This document shows, in pieces, positions 1-12,200 of a stretch of 64,000 nt of DNA (positions are counted from its first letter, which is position 1; every line of letters begins with the position of its first letter). Both the position numbers and the translations under genes were made by a program. The DNA is from Paragorgia papillata. Lineage: Eukaryota > Cnidaria > Anthozoa > Scleralcyonacea > Coralliidae. The notes beneath the pieces are model-generated. The model was given only the letters and a program-made list of their open reading frames with translations. It was not told the DNA's origin and made no database searches. The stretch is taken from the NCBI GenBank assembly GCA_035771165.1, contig JAWNZC010000472.1, positions 494,001-558,000 of the forward strand. The letters run 5' to 3'.

Positions 1-1096
1 GTTCTTTCTCCTCGTCACGTGATTGCGAGGAAGAGGAAGAAATGTCGCTGGGGTCTACGTTTAGATCCCGCGGGTTGTCCACGTCTCGCAATTCGTGATT
101 CTGCTGTAGTTGTGGCGACAACACTATTTCGTCGAAGGCCACGTTTTGGTCACGCGTGTTTCCCGTGCCCTCGTCTCGCAACTCGTGATTCTGCTGTAGT
201 TGTGGGGACAACATTTCGTGGGAGGCCGCGTCTTGTTCATGCATTTTGCCCACGCTCTGGTCACATGACTTGTACAGCGGTTCAGGCAAACTACAACCGT
301 CTTCTCCATTCCGGCCATAAATGTCGCCCTCTTCGACCATGGCCAAGGTAACTCTTCTGACGGTGTCAAATACTTCATGGACGATGTCGGTGTGATCTGC
401 TGTGCTGGTATTATACAGGTCATCTCCAGTTGCTTGGGGGTTACTAGGTGGCTGTTCGGTATCCTCGTATGCGTGTCCTTCCTCTGAATTCTGCGTGGAT
501 AATGTTATCTGTGAAATTGTGAGTTTCCTTTGAAAGAAAAATCGGAAAGTAATTGATTGACTTGCTTATCCATGTAGAAATAGTCATAGTTATTGATAAA
601 CGTCTGTTCCTGAACCAAGTTGCCTAAAATTTCCACTAAAGGTGATTTGCACCGACATGGAGAAAACATAGGTTGGTTGATTGCATTGTTGGTTGGTTGG
701 TTGGTTGGTTGGTTGGTTGGTTGGTTGGTTGGTTGGTTGGTTGGTTGGTTGGTTGGTTGGTTGGTTGGTTGATTGATTGATTGCATTGTTGGTTGGTTGG
801 TTGGTTGGTTGATTGGTTGATTGTATTGTTGGTTGGTTGGTTGGTTGGTTGGTTGGTTGGTTGATTGCATTGTTGGTTGGTTGGTTGGTTGATTGCATTG
901 TTGGTTGGTTGGTTGATTGCATTGGTTGGTTGGTTGGTTGGTTGGTTGGTTCGTTGGTTGGTTGGTTGGTTGGTTGGTTGGTTGGTTGGTTGGTTGGTTA
1001 GTTAGTTAGTTTGTGGGTTGTTTGGTTGGTTGGTTGGTTGATTGATTTGATGGTTTTGATTGATTGATTGATTAATTGGATGGATGGATTGGTTGG

Positions 1097-1138
<42 letters not shown>

Positions 1139-4100
1139 GGATTGATTAATTGGATGGATGGGTTGGTTGGTTGGTTGGTTGGTTGATTTATTGATTGATT
1201 GATTGATTGGATGGTTGGTTGGTTGTTTGGTAAAATAATAATACCAAAGTCAGCTACCTTAGTGCTTGTACGAAGTTTTTCAGGATAATTTCTTTTGCTG
1301 CCAGTATAACGATAATAATGATCGAAAGTAGTAAAACACCAAACGTGACCGCTATGACCAATGATGACGTCACACCTGAAACCCAAAGACGACTCCAAAT
1401 AAACACGATTGACTAAAGGCCTGTTTATGTGATCCCGGTGTACCGGGGTGTCCCGGTGTGTACCGGGGTGTCCCGGTGTACCGGGATCTCGGCTTGTAGA
1501 TAATTTACTGTTATTTTCCAAGTTACGTTTACGTTACGTTGGAGACCGGGACGTCCCGTTTCATGTGGGGAAAACTTGAATTCTGGTAGTTCTTACCTTC
1601 TGGTGAAGTATATTCCAAAACTCCTGGAAAACAAGAGACGTTTAGTGGAAATGATACGACAACAAAACATCAAACCAACAACACCACCACCACCACCACC
1701 ACCACCAACAGCACCAACAACAACACCAGCAACAACACCAGCAACACAAGCAATACCACCACAACCACCCACCTGCAACACCAACAACTGGCAACAACAG
1801 CAAGAGCAACAACAGTAAAACCAACAATACTTATAACAACAACCGCCATCAAGAAGAACAGCAACAACAACACCACCTACAACACCAACAACACCAACAA
1901 CACTTACAACAACAACCACATCAACAACAGCAGCAGCAACAACAACAGTAACACCAACAGATTAACGAGAACAACAATATCAACATTAACAACAATAACA
2001 GCTACGCTAACCACAACATCAATAACAACAGCAACAATGACAACAACATCAATAACAACAGCAACACTAACAATAATAACAACAATCATTTTGATAAATA
2101 AACAATATTTTTATCTACTTCTCCAAAATTATGTATTAAACACAGCCACTTGCCTGTGGTCCCCTGACCAGTCGGTCCAGTTCCTACGGCCGTTTTGGCG
2201 CGAATTTGAACCGTATGTTGTACACTAAGATCTACGTCGCGCAGAATATACCAAGTCTTGGAGCCTGGGACGAGTACTTGATCTTTGCAGTTTTGGTCGC
2301 TATAGGCTTGCTGAGGAAAACAAATAACGTAGCTTATAATTCGGCCGTTTCTTTTGTCTTCGTCAGGAGGAGCCCACGTTATGTTGACGGCGGTTGTTCC
2401 CAGTAAGGTAGATGTGATGCGAGTTGGCGAACCAGACGGAACTAAAACAGGAGTAATACGTCATGATAGGAATCGCAAATTGTCTGTTTTGATAACCGAA
2501 ATATGAAGACAAGTTATCCTTTCTTGAATGTTGTTTCGTAAATATCAGAGCAATGCCATCTCAAGCAAGAAAAACGTCGTCAAGAGATGACTGTTAGCTC
2601 GGATATGAGAATTGAGTGTAAATGTTCTTTAAGCTACATTACTATCGCTGATCTCTGGTTAGGAGACGTTCCTGGCTATCAAACTTCATCATGTTGATAA
2701 TTGTCATATGGAAACTACTTCTCATTATCACGTCCACCATTGCTACCACTGCCTTTACTATTACTACTAATACCACCACTACTGCAATCATCACTACTAC
2801 TGCCTTCATTACTACTACCATTAATATCACCGTCATCACATCATTACCACTGTCAACCACTATCACAACCACCACCACAGCACTACCACCAACACTACCA
2901 CCATCACTACCACCACCATCACTACCACCATCACTACCACCATCACTACCACCATCACTACCACCATCACTACCACCAACACTACCACCAACACTACCAC
3001 CAACACTACCACCAACACTACCACCAACACTCCCACCATCACTACCACCATCACTGCCTGGTTTGGTGTGCTCCATTGAGTTATGGAGCACCACCACTAA
3101 CACGATCACTACCTCTACCACCACCATCACTACTAGTTTACCTGTACTATTACCATCACTGGACTGCATCACTCATTACCACACGCAGTACCATGCATAG
3201 AAACCCGGCTATATACTACTCCCCTAATATCAACCCTCACTATATCTTCAACATATCCTTCCATGAAGCCATGACCATTCTCCACCCCAGCTCTTACCTG
3301 CTTCAAGAGTCTTGAATCCTTGTAATGTGGGTAAACCTTCACCAAGCTTACTGACGCCAGAAATCTCCAGTTGATAGGCAGTGAAAGGCGAAAGATTGGA
3401 ATCGATAACAGCAGCAGTAGCTGTACTCTCAAACATTTTGTGCGAGCTCTTTCCTTCCTTTTTTTTCCAGTAGCGCACATAATATTTGACGATAGCGTCG
3501 TCCCCAGGATCTGGTTTTGACCATGACATAACAATGGAGGATGACTTCACTTTGACCAACACTGTTGGTGCGTGTGGTAACTCTAAAGTAAATAGCAAGA
3601 AAGTGAGCATGCGTGAACTCGGTGGAAACGAACAAAAAATCCTAATAAGAAACTTTTATTGCCGCAAAACGATGAAAATAAATGAAATAAATGACGATGA
3701 ACATTATAAAAGTAAATTCTAGTATCGAGACGAGAAAGAAACAGCAAAAAATAACGCTAGTTCGGTATTTTGACGAAGTTAAAGGAAGCGAAGACCAAGA
3801 AATACAACATTTGTTTTTGAAAAAAAAAGCCATTCGGTCTTTACGGTAAAATATCAAACCTCGGCCTTGAACGTATTAAATTTCCGCTAACACTGTTAGT
3901 ACTTACGATGTCCACAGACCTCTACTCTCATGCAAGCCATTCTTCCCCATGTTTGAGGAATAAATCTCAGAAATTTTGCTCGGATATTCTCATCAAGGTT
4001 TCGTGTTTCAACATTCTCGTTTCCCGAGGCGCTGTTTCCAGAAATGACCTACAAAGAAAAAAAACCACAAGTAAACTAGTGTGTCAACACGAATTAGCTA

Positions 4101-5072
4101 TGATTCCAAAACTAATGATAAATTAATATCAACTAACCAAGGGGGTCACCCCGGCCCCAGAGCTACAGTTTACAGAGTATTTATATGAGGAAAAGTTGTC
4201 CCTGCTAGCAGGGTGACCTTCGATTGTCCCAAAGGACAAACCAACTTTTAACGAATCACGTTGAAGCGTTCCTTTGGAGTTGTCGTGTAGCTGAGTGAAA
4301 CTGTTTACATGAGGGAAACTTGCCTCGCCCCCTAGGGTTACCCTACCTTGCAAAGAGGTGACCCTATCCCCAGGGTAACCCTACTACCCGAGGCCAGTGC
4401 CAAATTCACCATGTAAACACCCGCTGTCACGACTAAATAAAATGAATGCAAAGTTGGCTCTCCCAGGGTGTCTTGGGAGGGGGGGGGGGTGACCCTCCTA
4501 GTGGGGACAACTCTCGTTCATGTAAACGGGATCTAATGTGGTAACTTGACGTTCGTCAAGCTCAATTATTCAGATGAGCCCCAGTCAGGGTTCGAACCTG
4601 CAACCATCTAATGACCGGTTAGGCGCTCCAACCATTGAGCTACTGAGGCACAGATGAAGAGCTAAGCGGTTGCGTGTTATGTAGTTGAAGTGATAGGTAT
4701 TACGTATATACATGTGCTCGTAGTACGTTTCATCGTGGTGGTGGAAATTGTGACGTCATACCTGTTTGCCATCAACGATCGGTGAATTCCATTCCTTGCC
4801 GTCAACACTATAAACTATCGTGTACAACGTTACATAGTCTCCAGCGGTTACTCCTCCCAAGGTTGCGACAGTTGAGACAAAATAGAGGCGTGGTAGTTCA
4901 ACTTCTAAGTAATGCGTGAACGCCATGTTTCGTTGCTCAGGTAGACACCAGGACCCCGTAGACTTGAACCGCGCGTTTTGTGGTGGATTGCTTTCTTTGT
5001 ACGCTGTTGCACTGAATGACCAGTCTTGGACGAGGTTTTTGTTCGAGAGGATTGGACGCTTGCATACATCAC
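1..5072 (-). CDS. Discoidin/fibronectin III single-pass membrane receptor, 3' end outside window
   Basis: Exons read on the minus strand: 5072-4762 and 4048-3907 (one F5/8 type C discoidin domain; key stretches [13 protein letters not shown] and [19 protein letters not shown]), 3582-3298 (fibronectin [15 protein letters not shown]), 2441-2154 (second fibronectin [19 protein letters not shown]), 1375-1258 (transmembrane helix, [20 protein letters not shown], then basic residues), and 490-1, an open acidic tail running off the window. Phases match across the first five exons, which supports one transcript. The second FN3 exon appears to end in a GC donor (CAG/GCAAGT). The 1375-1258 exon ends in phase 2 but the tail exon is open only in phase 0, so a small exon (perhaps within 505-640) or another boundary is missing. 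No signal-peptide exon was found before 5072. Discoidin plus FN3 outside the membrane suggests adhesion or ligand sensing; whether a kinase or phosphatase domain follows cannot be seen. Confidence 0.75.
83..262 (-). repeat. 90-bp tandem duplication inside the receptor tail exon
   Basis: Two copies with a 90-bp period (starting near 83 and 173) encode a repeated 30-residue tail unit beginning [12 protein letters not shown]. The period is a multiple of three, so the frame is kept in both copies. Confidence 0.7.
671..1230. repeat. TTGG / TTGA microsatellite tract
   Basis: Long runs of GGTT with interspersed GATTGCATTG, passing into GATT repeats from about 1030. It lies between the transmembrane exon and the tail exon of the receptor gene, so it is intronic. 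The long repetitive frames across it are not genes. Confidence 0.9.
1420..1568. mobile_element. Remnant of an inverted-repeat element with CCCGG/CCGGG words
   Basis: Starts GCCTGTTTATGTGATCCCGG and ends near CCCGTTTCATGTGGGG, with several CCGGTGTACCGG palindromes between. It resembles the elements at 37090-37705 and 59140-59768 in plan. Exact termini and target duplication were not established. Confidence 0.4.
1675..2075. repeat. CAA/CCA trinucleotide-rich tract
   Basis: Imperfect ACC, CAA and CAG repeats within the intron between the second FN3 exon and the transmembrane exon. Low-complexity frames on both strands are by-products. Confidence 0.85.
2735..3060. repeat. ATCACTACCACC minisatellite
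   Basis: Imperfect ACT/ACC repeats from about 2735 grade into a 9-12 bp unit (CATCACTACCAC, then CAACACTACCAC) at 2868-3056. It is intronic, between the two FN3 exons. Confidence 0.85.
4140..4530. mobile_element. Inverted-repeat element with GGGTNACCC words
   Basis: Repeated GGGTNACC and AGGGTAACCCT palindromes with CATGTAAAC near the right side (4517) and GTTTACATGAGG at 4301. It sits in the receptor intron between the two discoidin exons. Ends are approximate and no coding capacity was seen. Confidence 0.45.
4578..4649 (-). tRNA. tRNA-like sequence (pseudogene or SINE head, Thr-like GGT)
   Basis: The 72-nt minus-strand sequence folds as a tRNA. Acceptor stem GCCTCAG pairs with CTGGGGC, the D arm is GCTC-AATGGTTG-GAGC, and the T loop is TTCGAAC with B-box GGTTCGAACCC. 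The anticodon loop reads CCGGTCA (anticodon GGT) but has C instead of U at position 33, and the anticodon and T stems each have one mismatch. A pseudogene or tRNA-derived SINE head is more likely than an active gene. Confidence 0.5.
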
Positions 5073-5330
5073 CTGGAGTATGGTATTCAGAGCATAAGTA
5101 CTATTACGTCATCACGTAGCTATAGAGCGTTTGCAATCACGTGACATGGGACACCATCTTGGCCGATTTCCAGCGGTTAATTTCTAAAACTCGTGCCAAA
5201 ACCAACATGCTGGTCAGCGGTTTGTTAACGGTGTTTACTAACCGAAAAATCAACCAAGATGGCGGACTTCACTTCCAAAGCGTGATGATACCATTTGCGT
5301 TCAAGCGTTTAGCGAATAACTAATCCGCGG
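5073..5330. other. Intergenic stretch upstream of the first receptor exon seen
   Basis: No convincing exon on either strand. The 33-bp stretch at about 5289-5321 (ATTTGCGTTCAAGCG and flanks) recurs at about 27219-27251, so part of it is a dispersed repeat. Confidence 0.4.
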
Positions 5331-5493
5331 CTTGTCCAAAATATGTCGTCAAATTTGTTTTTTCCAAGTTTCAGTGAGTCTCAAGATTTTAGCAATCTTT
5401 TCGATGCCCTAATCACAACATAAACTCTAACCCTAATTAGAAATGCCCCCTAGGTTTTTGGAAAAACAAATTTGACGACATATTTTGGAAAAG
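5331..5493 (+). mobile_element. Short MITE, TIR TCCAAAATATGTCGTCAAAT, copy 1
   Basis: Ends are inverted: CCAAAATATGTCGTCAAATT at the left and TTTGACGACATATTTTGG at the right. The middle (CAGTGAGTCTCAAGATTTTA and onward) matches a second copy at 15269-15449 in the same orientation, just beyond the DDX52 gene. No open frame. Confidence 0.75.
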
Positions 5494-6210
5494 ATAAATC
5501 TGTTCGACAACTACGAGAAAGGGTTAAAGCGCTAATTGGAAATTAAAAAAAAAATTACGCTTTTGCAATGAGATTGGTCATTGGTCTGCGCAAGAATCGA
5601 ATCTTTCAAGTAAGTCAATCGGCTACTGTTTTACAGAAAATGCATTGGTGCCATTTATAGACTTTATACGTCCGGGAAAAAATGAGTGAAAAGTCTTCAA
5701 CAAGACGTGCTCGGTTGAAGACGCAAACTTATCTTCGCGTCTTATCCAAGTTGCGTCTCAGATTCGGAAAACCAAGCCTTTTGTGCCCTTCTTGTTTTCG
5801 CCTGAAAAAAATGTCACTATTGTCGACAACACGAAATTGTGACTGCTTAGAAAATTTACGAAATTTCCCGCTTGCGACCTCGCCTAGGCCTACACCGGGA
5901 AAAGTTTCGGTAAAGGAAGATTTTATTTTCTACCTACCTTCTATTTTTGAGAAACAGAAAGACAATAATATGTAACATAGGAATGGTGTTATTTCAGTGG
6001 AATATTTGGTTATAAAGACCATCTTTTTAACGAGACGATCCTCGCTCTCTTGTCAACCTTTAAGTCATAGTTTGGTGGTTATTTTTGGATTAGTGACGTC
6101 ATTAATTTGACTGATCTCGGAATCTTGTGTACGCGCGGGAACCTGGGGCGCACTGTTGTAGTTCCATTACGTTGCTGCTTACATGAAATTTTAATATGCT
6201 CTCATCCAAC
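5494..6210. other. Region upstream of DDX52
   Basis: AT-rich sequence leading to the DDX52 start codon. It probably contains the promoter and 5' UTR, but no clear TATA box or conserved element was recognised. A 97-codon open frame at 5682-5975 resembles nothing I know. Confidence 0.35.
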
Positions 6211-9200
6211 ATGGTGGACGCGTTCGATCTTTTTCGTCGTTTAAGTTTTGGGGCGAAATTTGACAAAAGGAGATTTCAGAACAGCTTCAAACGACTAGAG
6301 GTATGTTGTAGTTTAGTGATGTTGTCTAGAATAAAGTATAGTGCTGTGATAAAGCAAGTAACGTTTGATAGAGTTAAATAAAGGGCCCGTTTGGCCAACT
6401 CGGGCAAGAATGAGTTAATCACTTGTTAACCCATTCTTGCTTAGGATGTCTGAAGGCGAGAGTTCTCTCTTTGACAAGTAAAATTGTCTGACGTTGGAGT
6501 AAAGTAATAAAGGGCTAGCTCATTCGGCTAGCTCCTCCGGCAGGAATGGATTAATATGAGTTCGTAATGTTTTTAGCATTTCATAGCGATTTGAGCAATG
6601 ATACTGAGTGAGATCCACGTGAACTTGACAAATAAACAACGCGATTATTCATTCAACAAAACACAAAATCTGATCCAAACTGTAGATATCTTATAAAGAC
6701 CTAATAAAAAAAAATAATGACAGTAAATGAATAAAAACTTGAAAAAAAGTTAAGACTAAAAAACCGGTAATAATTCCATGTCCTAAATAACCCAGGTACT
6801 TCATGAAAGCCTGACCCCAACATATACCCTAATCCTAACCAATAAATTCGTGAATATAGGACATAGATTTATAACCAAAAAACCCAACTTCTGACAGGAT
6901 TTGAAGTCGCGTGCTACAAGATAGTGAGTAGACAGACCACACTGATATGAATTTGGAAAATTCAGAAAAATTCAAAAAAACACAAATGTGTCGTTCTAGG
7001 AAATATCCACACACCCTAGGAGGCACTTGGAAATTTTGAGGAGGGAGGGGGGCTGATGAGGATGTGTGAGTGGTGGGGGTCAATAGTTGATTTGAACTTT
7101 AGAACATTACGAAACAAAATCTGTAACCCTAAATCAAACCCTATCACATCAATCAAAAAGCCAAGACCAAACAGAAAAGGATTAATTGTACTATAAAACA
7201 CCAATATGTTGGCTGAATAGTGCGTATAGGTATTGAGATCTGGTGTCTGACAAATAACCACAATAATGGCACATGTATATCAGACATCACTGATTCAAAA
7301 CACTTTTTTGTCACAACAGGGACAGGAGGATGGTGTGACTGATGGTCCAGCAAGTGTTGCTGATGCTTTGGACTTTTTTGGCAACAAAGACAGAGAAAAA
7401 TGTCCTGGGCAAGAAGAAGATGGACATGTAGTTGAAAATTCTAAAAGTAAAGCACAACATGAAGGTGTTTCAAGTGACGAACATGATAAAAAGAACAAAG
7501 GAAAAAGACCTAAGAAAAGAAAACGAGGTATAATGTTACATTTAAATTATAATTTTACAGTATCTGTACAGTAGCACTGTCTTCTTAAGTTTTATATTTA
7601 CATGTAGTAACTAAAGGTAATATATTTCTTCTTAGCTGCAAGTGAGGGTGAAAGTGGATTAGAAAGTAGTTCAGTAACAGAAGATGAAACTGGCAAAAAG
7701 AAAAAAGAAAAACATAGTATTGAGAAATTGGCTGAGTTGCAAAAAGAAAAGGTGGGTTTTGGAATAGGTTTCATGTTAGCTGGTGGCCACTGTGAAGTGA
7801 GGGCTGTGTGACTTAGCTGAAGCTTAACAGAACACAACAAATAGCACAATTAAGTTGCATGTTCAGTACTGTAGTTCTTATGTACATAGACAATTTGGTT
7901 ATAAAATAGAAATTTAAAAAAATATTAGTCTACGAACTGCCTGTTCTGCAGAGGCTTTGTGTGAATACTAATACTATGGTCTAACATGAAGTAGCTACTA
8001 CTTTAGAAGCCTCTGTGTAGAAGGAGGGTCTAGGAAAATCAGCAAAATTGTGTCTTCTCTTTTCTATAACCACTTTGTCTTATTGTTTGGTTGTAGGTGA
8101 ATGCTTATAGAAACAAACATCATATTTATGTTAATGGTTCTGACATTCCTGATCCAATGGAGTGCTTCAGTGATCTTGATGAACAGTATGTAGTCTGAGC
8201 TTGTAATACTAACTTGTACTGTAGGCAAAATAATTATCAATATTCTACACTTTTGGTATTTCTGGATGCTAAATTATGGTTATTGATATTTTTCAGGTAT
8301 TCCTTCCCTCACTACATGCTAAATAATGTTTTGGAATCTGGGTATACCCAGCCAACACCTATTCAGATGCAAGCAATTCCTTTGTTGCTGCAGGTACTGT
8401 ACAAATACACTAAGATATATATATTAGTAGTGTGCTGCGTAGGCAGTGTTGAAACGACAATCGGAATATAGTAAAGTTAGATATACTGCTGAAACAGAGA
8501 AGTAGTGGTCTAGAGGCCCTTTGTCAGACATTTCTCTCTGATGAAGGGCCTTCGCTCGAAACTTAGGCCACTACCGTACGTTCTCTGTTTCAGCAGTATA
8601 TCTAACCTTACTATATTTTGTATATATATATATATATAATAATACATTATATTGGGTGATAAATAGGTCATAGTTTTAATGCAGTTTTTACAATATTATT
8701 CAGAACAGAGAATTATTGGCATGTGCTCCAACTGGTTCAGGAAAAACAGTGGCATTTATCTTACCAGTTCTCTATCATCTCAAGGTTTGTAAAATAATAT
8801 TGTTGATTCAATGGAAGTAAGGACAGCAGGGGTGGGGGGGGGGGGTTAAGTTGCCCCAGACTCCCAACTTGAGAGGGACCCTTTATAAAAGTTTCATAAA
8901 AGATAATTCAAGTTTTTCATATAAGAAAGTGTGGAGCCTCGTAAAACACATGGACCCAAAAAACATGACCCTACAATGTGTGACATATTATCTGATGTCC
9001 CAAATTGATATTTTGTCTCTGGCCCCACAATACCTTTGGTGGCCCTTTCGTGGACTTTGATGTTTTTTTTAATATTCTCATTTTCCAGGAACCAAAGAAA
9101 TGTGGCTTTCGATGTGTCGTAGTTTCACCCACAAGAGAATTAGCACAACAAGTAACTTGATTTTGGTGTATTTTGAATTATTTTGGTGCACTGTATGGGT

Positions 9201-12200
9201 AGTGAATGCAAATATTTTATGTTTTACACATATTATTTAAAATATTGTATTCCGAGGAGAAATTAGGGCCGTTTATACGAGAGCTGATATTTTTCTGAAA
9301 AGATCTGACATCATTCTGCATCAGGTCTGACACAGAGTGTGTGTTTTTGCGTGTGTATGAGAAATACATCACACGGTTCCCAGATGTAGTGAAATATTGA
9401 TTCTACGAGTGTTTTAGTTGCTAGTAAAATACTCTTCTCCATATAATAAGTCTTTGTACCTTAGTTTTATACGAATGTTTTGCGTCTTATCAAAATGCCC
9501 CTAATGTTGTAGGAAATTAGGAATAAATGCAAGGAAGGGAGAAACCTGGAAGAAAGAGGAAGATTGGGACTGAAAGAGAAATTCGTAGAATTCTTGCATT
9601 TCTGTATGTTGTTGTATTGATGTCAGATTAAGTAGTTTAAAATAATTATCTTAAAGATCTACCGAGAGTTTTGCCGCTTGTCGAAAGGAAAATCCTTTAG
9701 GATTCATATTCTCACTAAAGCCAAAGCGAATGCTAATAACTTTGGATCAAAATCGTCAAAACGTTTTGGTAAGTACATAACGGTCTCTTGGAAAATTATT
9801 CATTTGGATAATACCATGATCGCCTCGGATTCTTTTGTTCTCCGAGGGAATGTAAACCTCGTATTTCCCTCATTGCTCATGCAAGAAGGAAATTTATCCT
9901 TTGTCTTCTAATTTTCCCGTGCATGTTGATGAGGGAAAATTAGAAGACAAAGAAATCCTCTGTCTTCTTCTAATTTTCCCGTGCATGTTGAGGGAAATTA
10001 GAAGACCAAGAAATCTTTTGTCTTCTTCTAAATTTCCTGCTTGCATATATTTTCCCTCATCAACATGCACGGGAAAATTAGATGCAACTTCTCTGATCAA
10101 CCGATTAGATGCAACTTCTCTGATCAATCCTGTCGGTAAGATTCTCAAAGTTTTCCTCGGCGATCATAATATTACAAACTAATAACATGACTTTTCGGGA
10201 AATTAGCGGCCCAAGGACTTTTACAAATCTTCCCTCGGCGGCGGGGAAATTTAATCGCTAATTTCCCTCAAGTCATGTTATTACTTGTCTTATAATTATA
10301 CATCACCATGCGAGTCCTCGATGTTAGGGGGCTGTAGCTTCCCTCCAATATTGTTGATGAGAGGGGGGGGGGGGAGCTTAGCACCTCATCCCACCCCCAA
10401 TATCTCTGGCGATTGATTTTCCGGGCGGAAAGCATAAATGTAGGATGAAAATAAGAGCCCAGCTCAAAACTTCTAAAAGGAGAGCCATAACACAAGACTA
10501 AACAATATCAATCGATTTTACTGACCTTTCCGTCCGTTACTTCACCTCAATCTCTGAAGATATTGCGGCGCTAAAAATTGCCTAAATTTTTTTTGGGAGG
10601 GGGTTAAAATACACTTATTATCCTATTTGATGAATTTAAGCTCCTTTACACCCGTTTTCAAAATTACGCGACCCTGGAAATTGACATGCATGTGGCGTGA
10701 TGCGAGTTTTATCAAAATTACGCGACCCTGGAAATTGACATGCATGTGGCGTGATGCGAGTTTTATCGCGATTTCTTGTCACAAAATGGCGGACATCAAT
10801 ACGAACTGCCCTGTCACCTGTGCCATGCGAGCTAATTTTTGTTGTTGGTCAATTTTTGTTTGAAGATATTTTGGTGACAACTCCCAACCGACTAGTTCAC
10901 ATGCTTCAGCAGGATGCAATACAATTAGACAAAGTTGAATGGCTTATATTTGATGAGGCTGATAAACTTTTTGAAGAAGGCAAAGATGGTTTTAGGGACC
11001 AGGTAAGTGGAATATCGTACACTTCCAACAATCCTCCCCTCGGAAATTGCGAAAATAATGCCTCTCTAGTATACCCCTTCTAGCGCTAGCTTCTGATTGA
11101 CTGACGTTCGGCCTTCATTTTATAATAGTGCGTGGAAATTGTAAGCGCGGGAAGACATTTTGGTTACGTGGGGAGAAAGTAATTCTTAATTAGCGAAATT
11201 AACCCTTTCACTCACGCATGGCTTTCCGAGACTTCTCTTCTTGATGAGTAAAATCGTCTGCCGTTAGACAGAGTAAAAAGATAAAGTTGTTCGACAACTA
11301 AAATGCGAGTGAAAGTGTTAAATGCTTGTCTCCTGGTTGCTTCAAGCAACTTTCACGCTTTTTTATGCTTTCCCAACTTCCCGCGTGCATCCATAACTCG
11401 ATGGAGGACGCCAAACCATGAACCATATTTAATCTTATGAAATATACAATATACGAGTTCACTTTGCTTAATATACATTAATGTTTATTATTCTGTAAAT
11501 ATATATATACTTCAACCAGCTCTTTTGAAAATATGTGCGATTTCTTTCCAATTACAAACCCCCGAAAATACACTCAAAACAAAATGTGCGTCATCTTTTT
11601 AGATTGCCACCATATACCAAGCGTGTTCTAATCCAAAGATCAAGAGAGCATTATTTAGTGCCACATTATCGAATGGTATTGAAGAATGGACTCGAGCTCA
11701 CTTGGATAATGTTGTTAGAATAACAATAGGAATAAGGTGTGTCTATTAAATGTCTTATAATGCTTTGGGATTGGAAATCTATCCGCATTGTAAAAAAGTA
11801 GAGTGTTGGGTAGGCAGTGTTTTAGATAGAGCAAAGTGGAAAGCTGGTAAACTGCTGAGAATAGTTTTGGTAACGAAATCATTGACGTTTCGAGTGTAGT
11901 CCTTCACCAGAGTAAAAAAATTTTTAGTATTTCGTTATCAAAACTATTCTCGGCAGTTTACCATCTTTTCACTTTGCTCATGACAGTGATTACATGTCAC
12001 TAACAACGAAGCAAGGAAACGAAGAACTGCATTTTAAGTGTTATTTCAATGCTATAGCTCGTGGGGATACGAGGAATTTGAGTAAATGCTATTATTTATT
12101 GTTATTCTTACTCATTTTTATTGTTGTTTATTATATTTAAACTGTATTTTCCTTCCGTAATCATAACCAGAAACTCTGCCACAGAAACTGTTGAACAACA

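Noticed and set aside
505..1001. Long TNQP / GWLV open frames on both strands
   Set aside because: Generated by the TTGG microsatellite; every phase is open because the repeat contains no stops.
8536..8562. Confident call of an active hammerhead ribozyme
   Set aside because: Core words are present, but stem II has an A·C or bulged closing position and stems I and III are not evident; kept only as a hypothesis.
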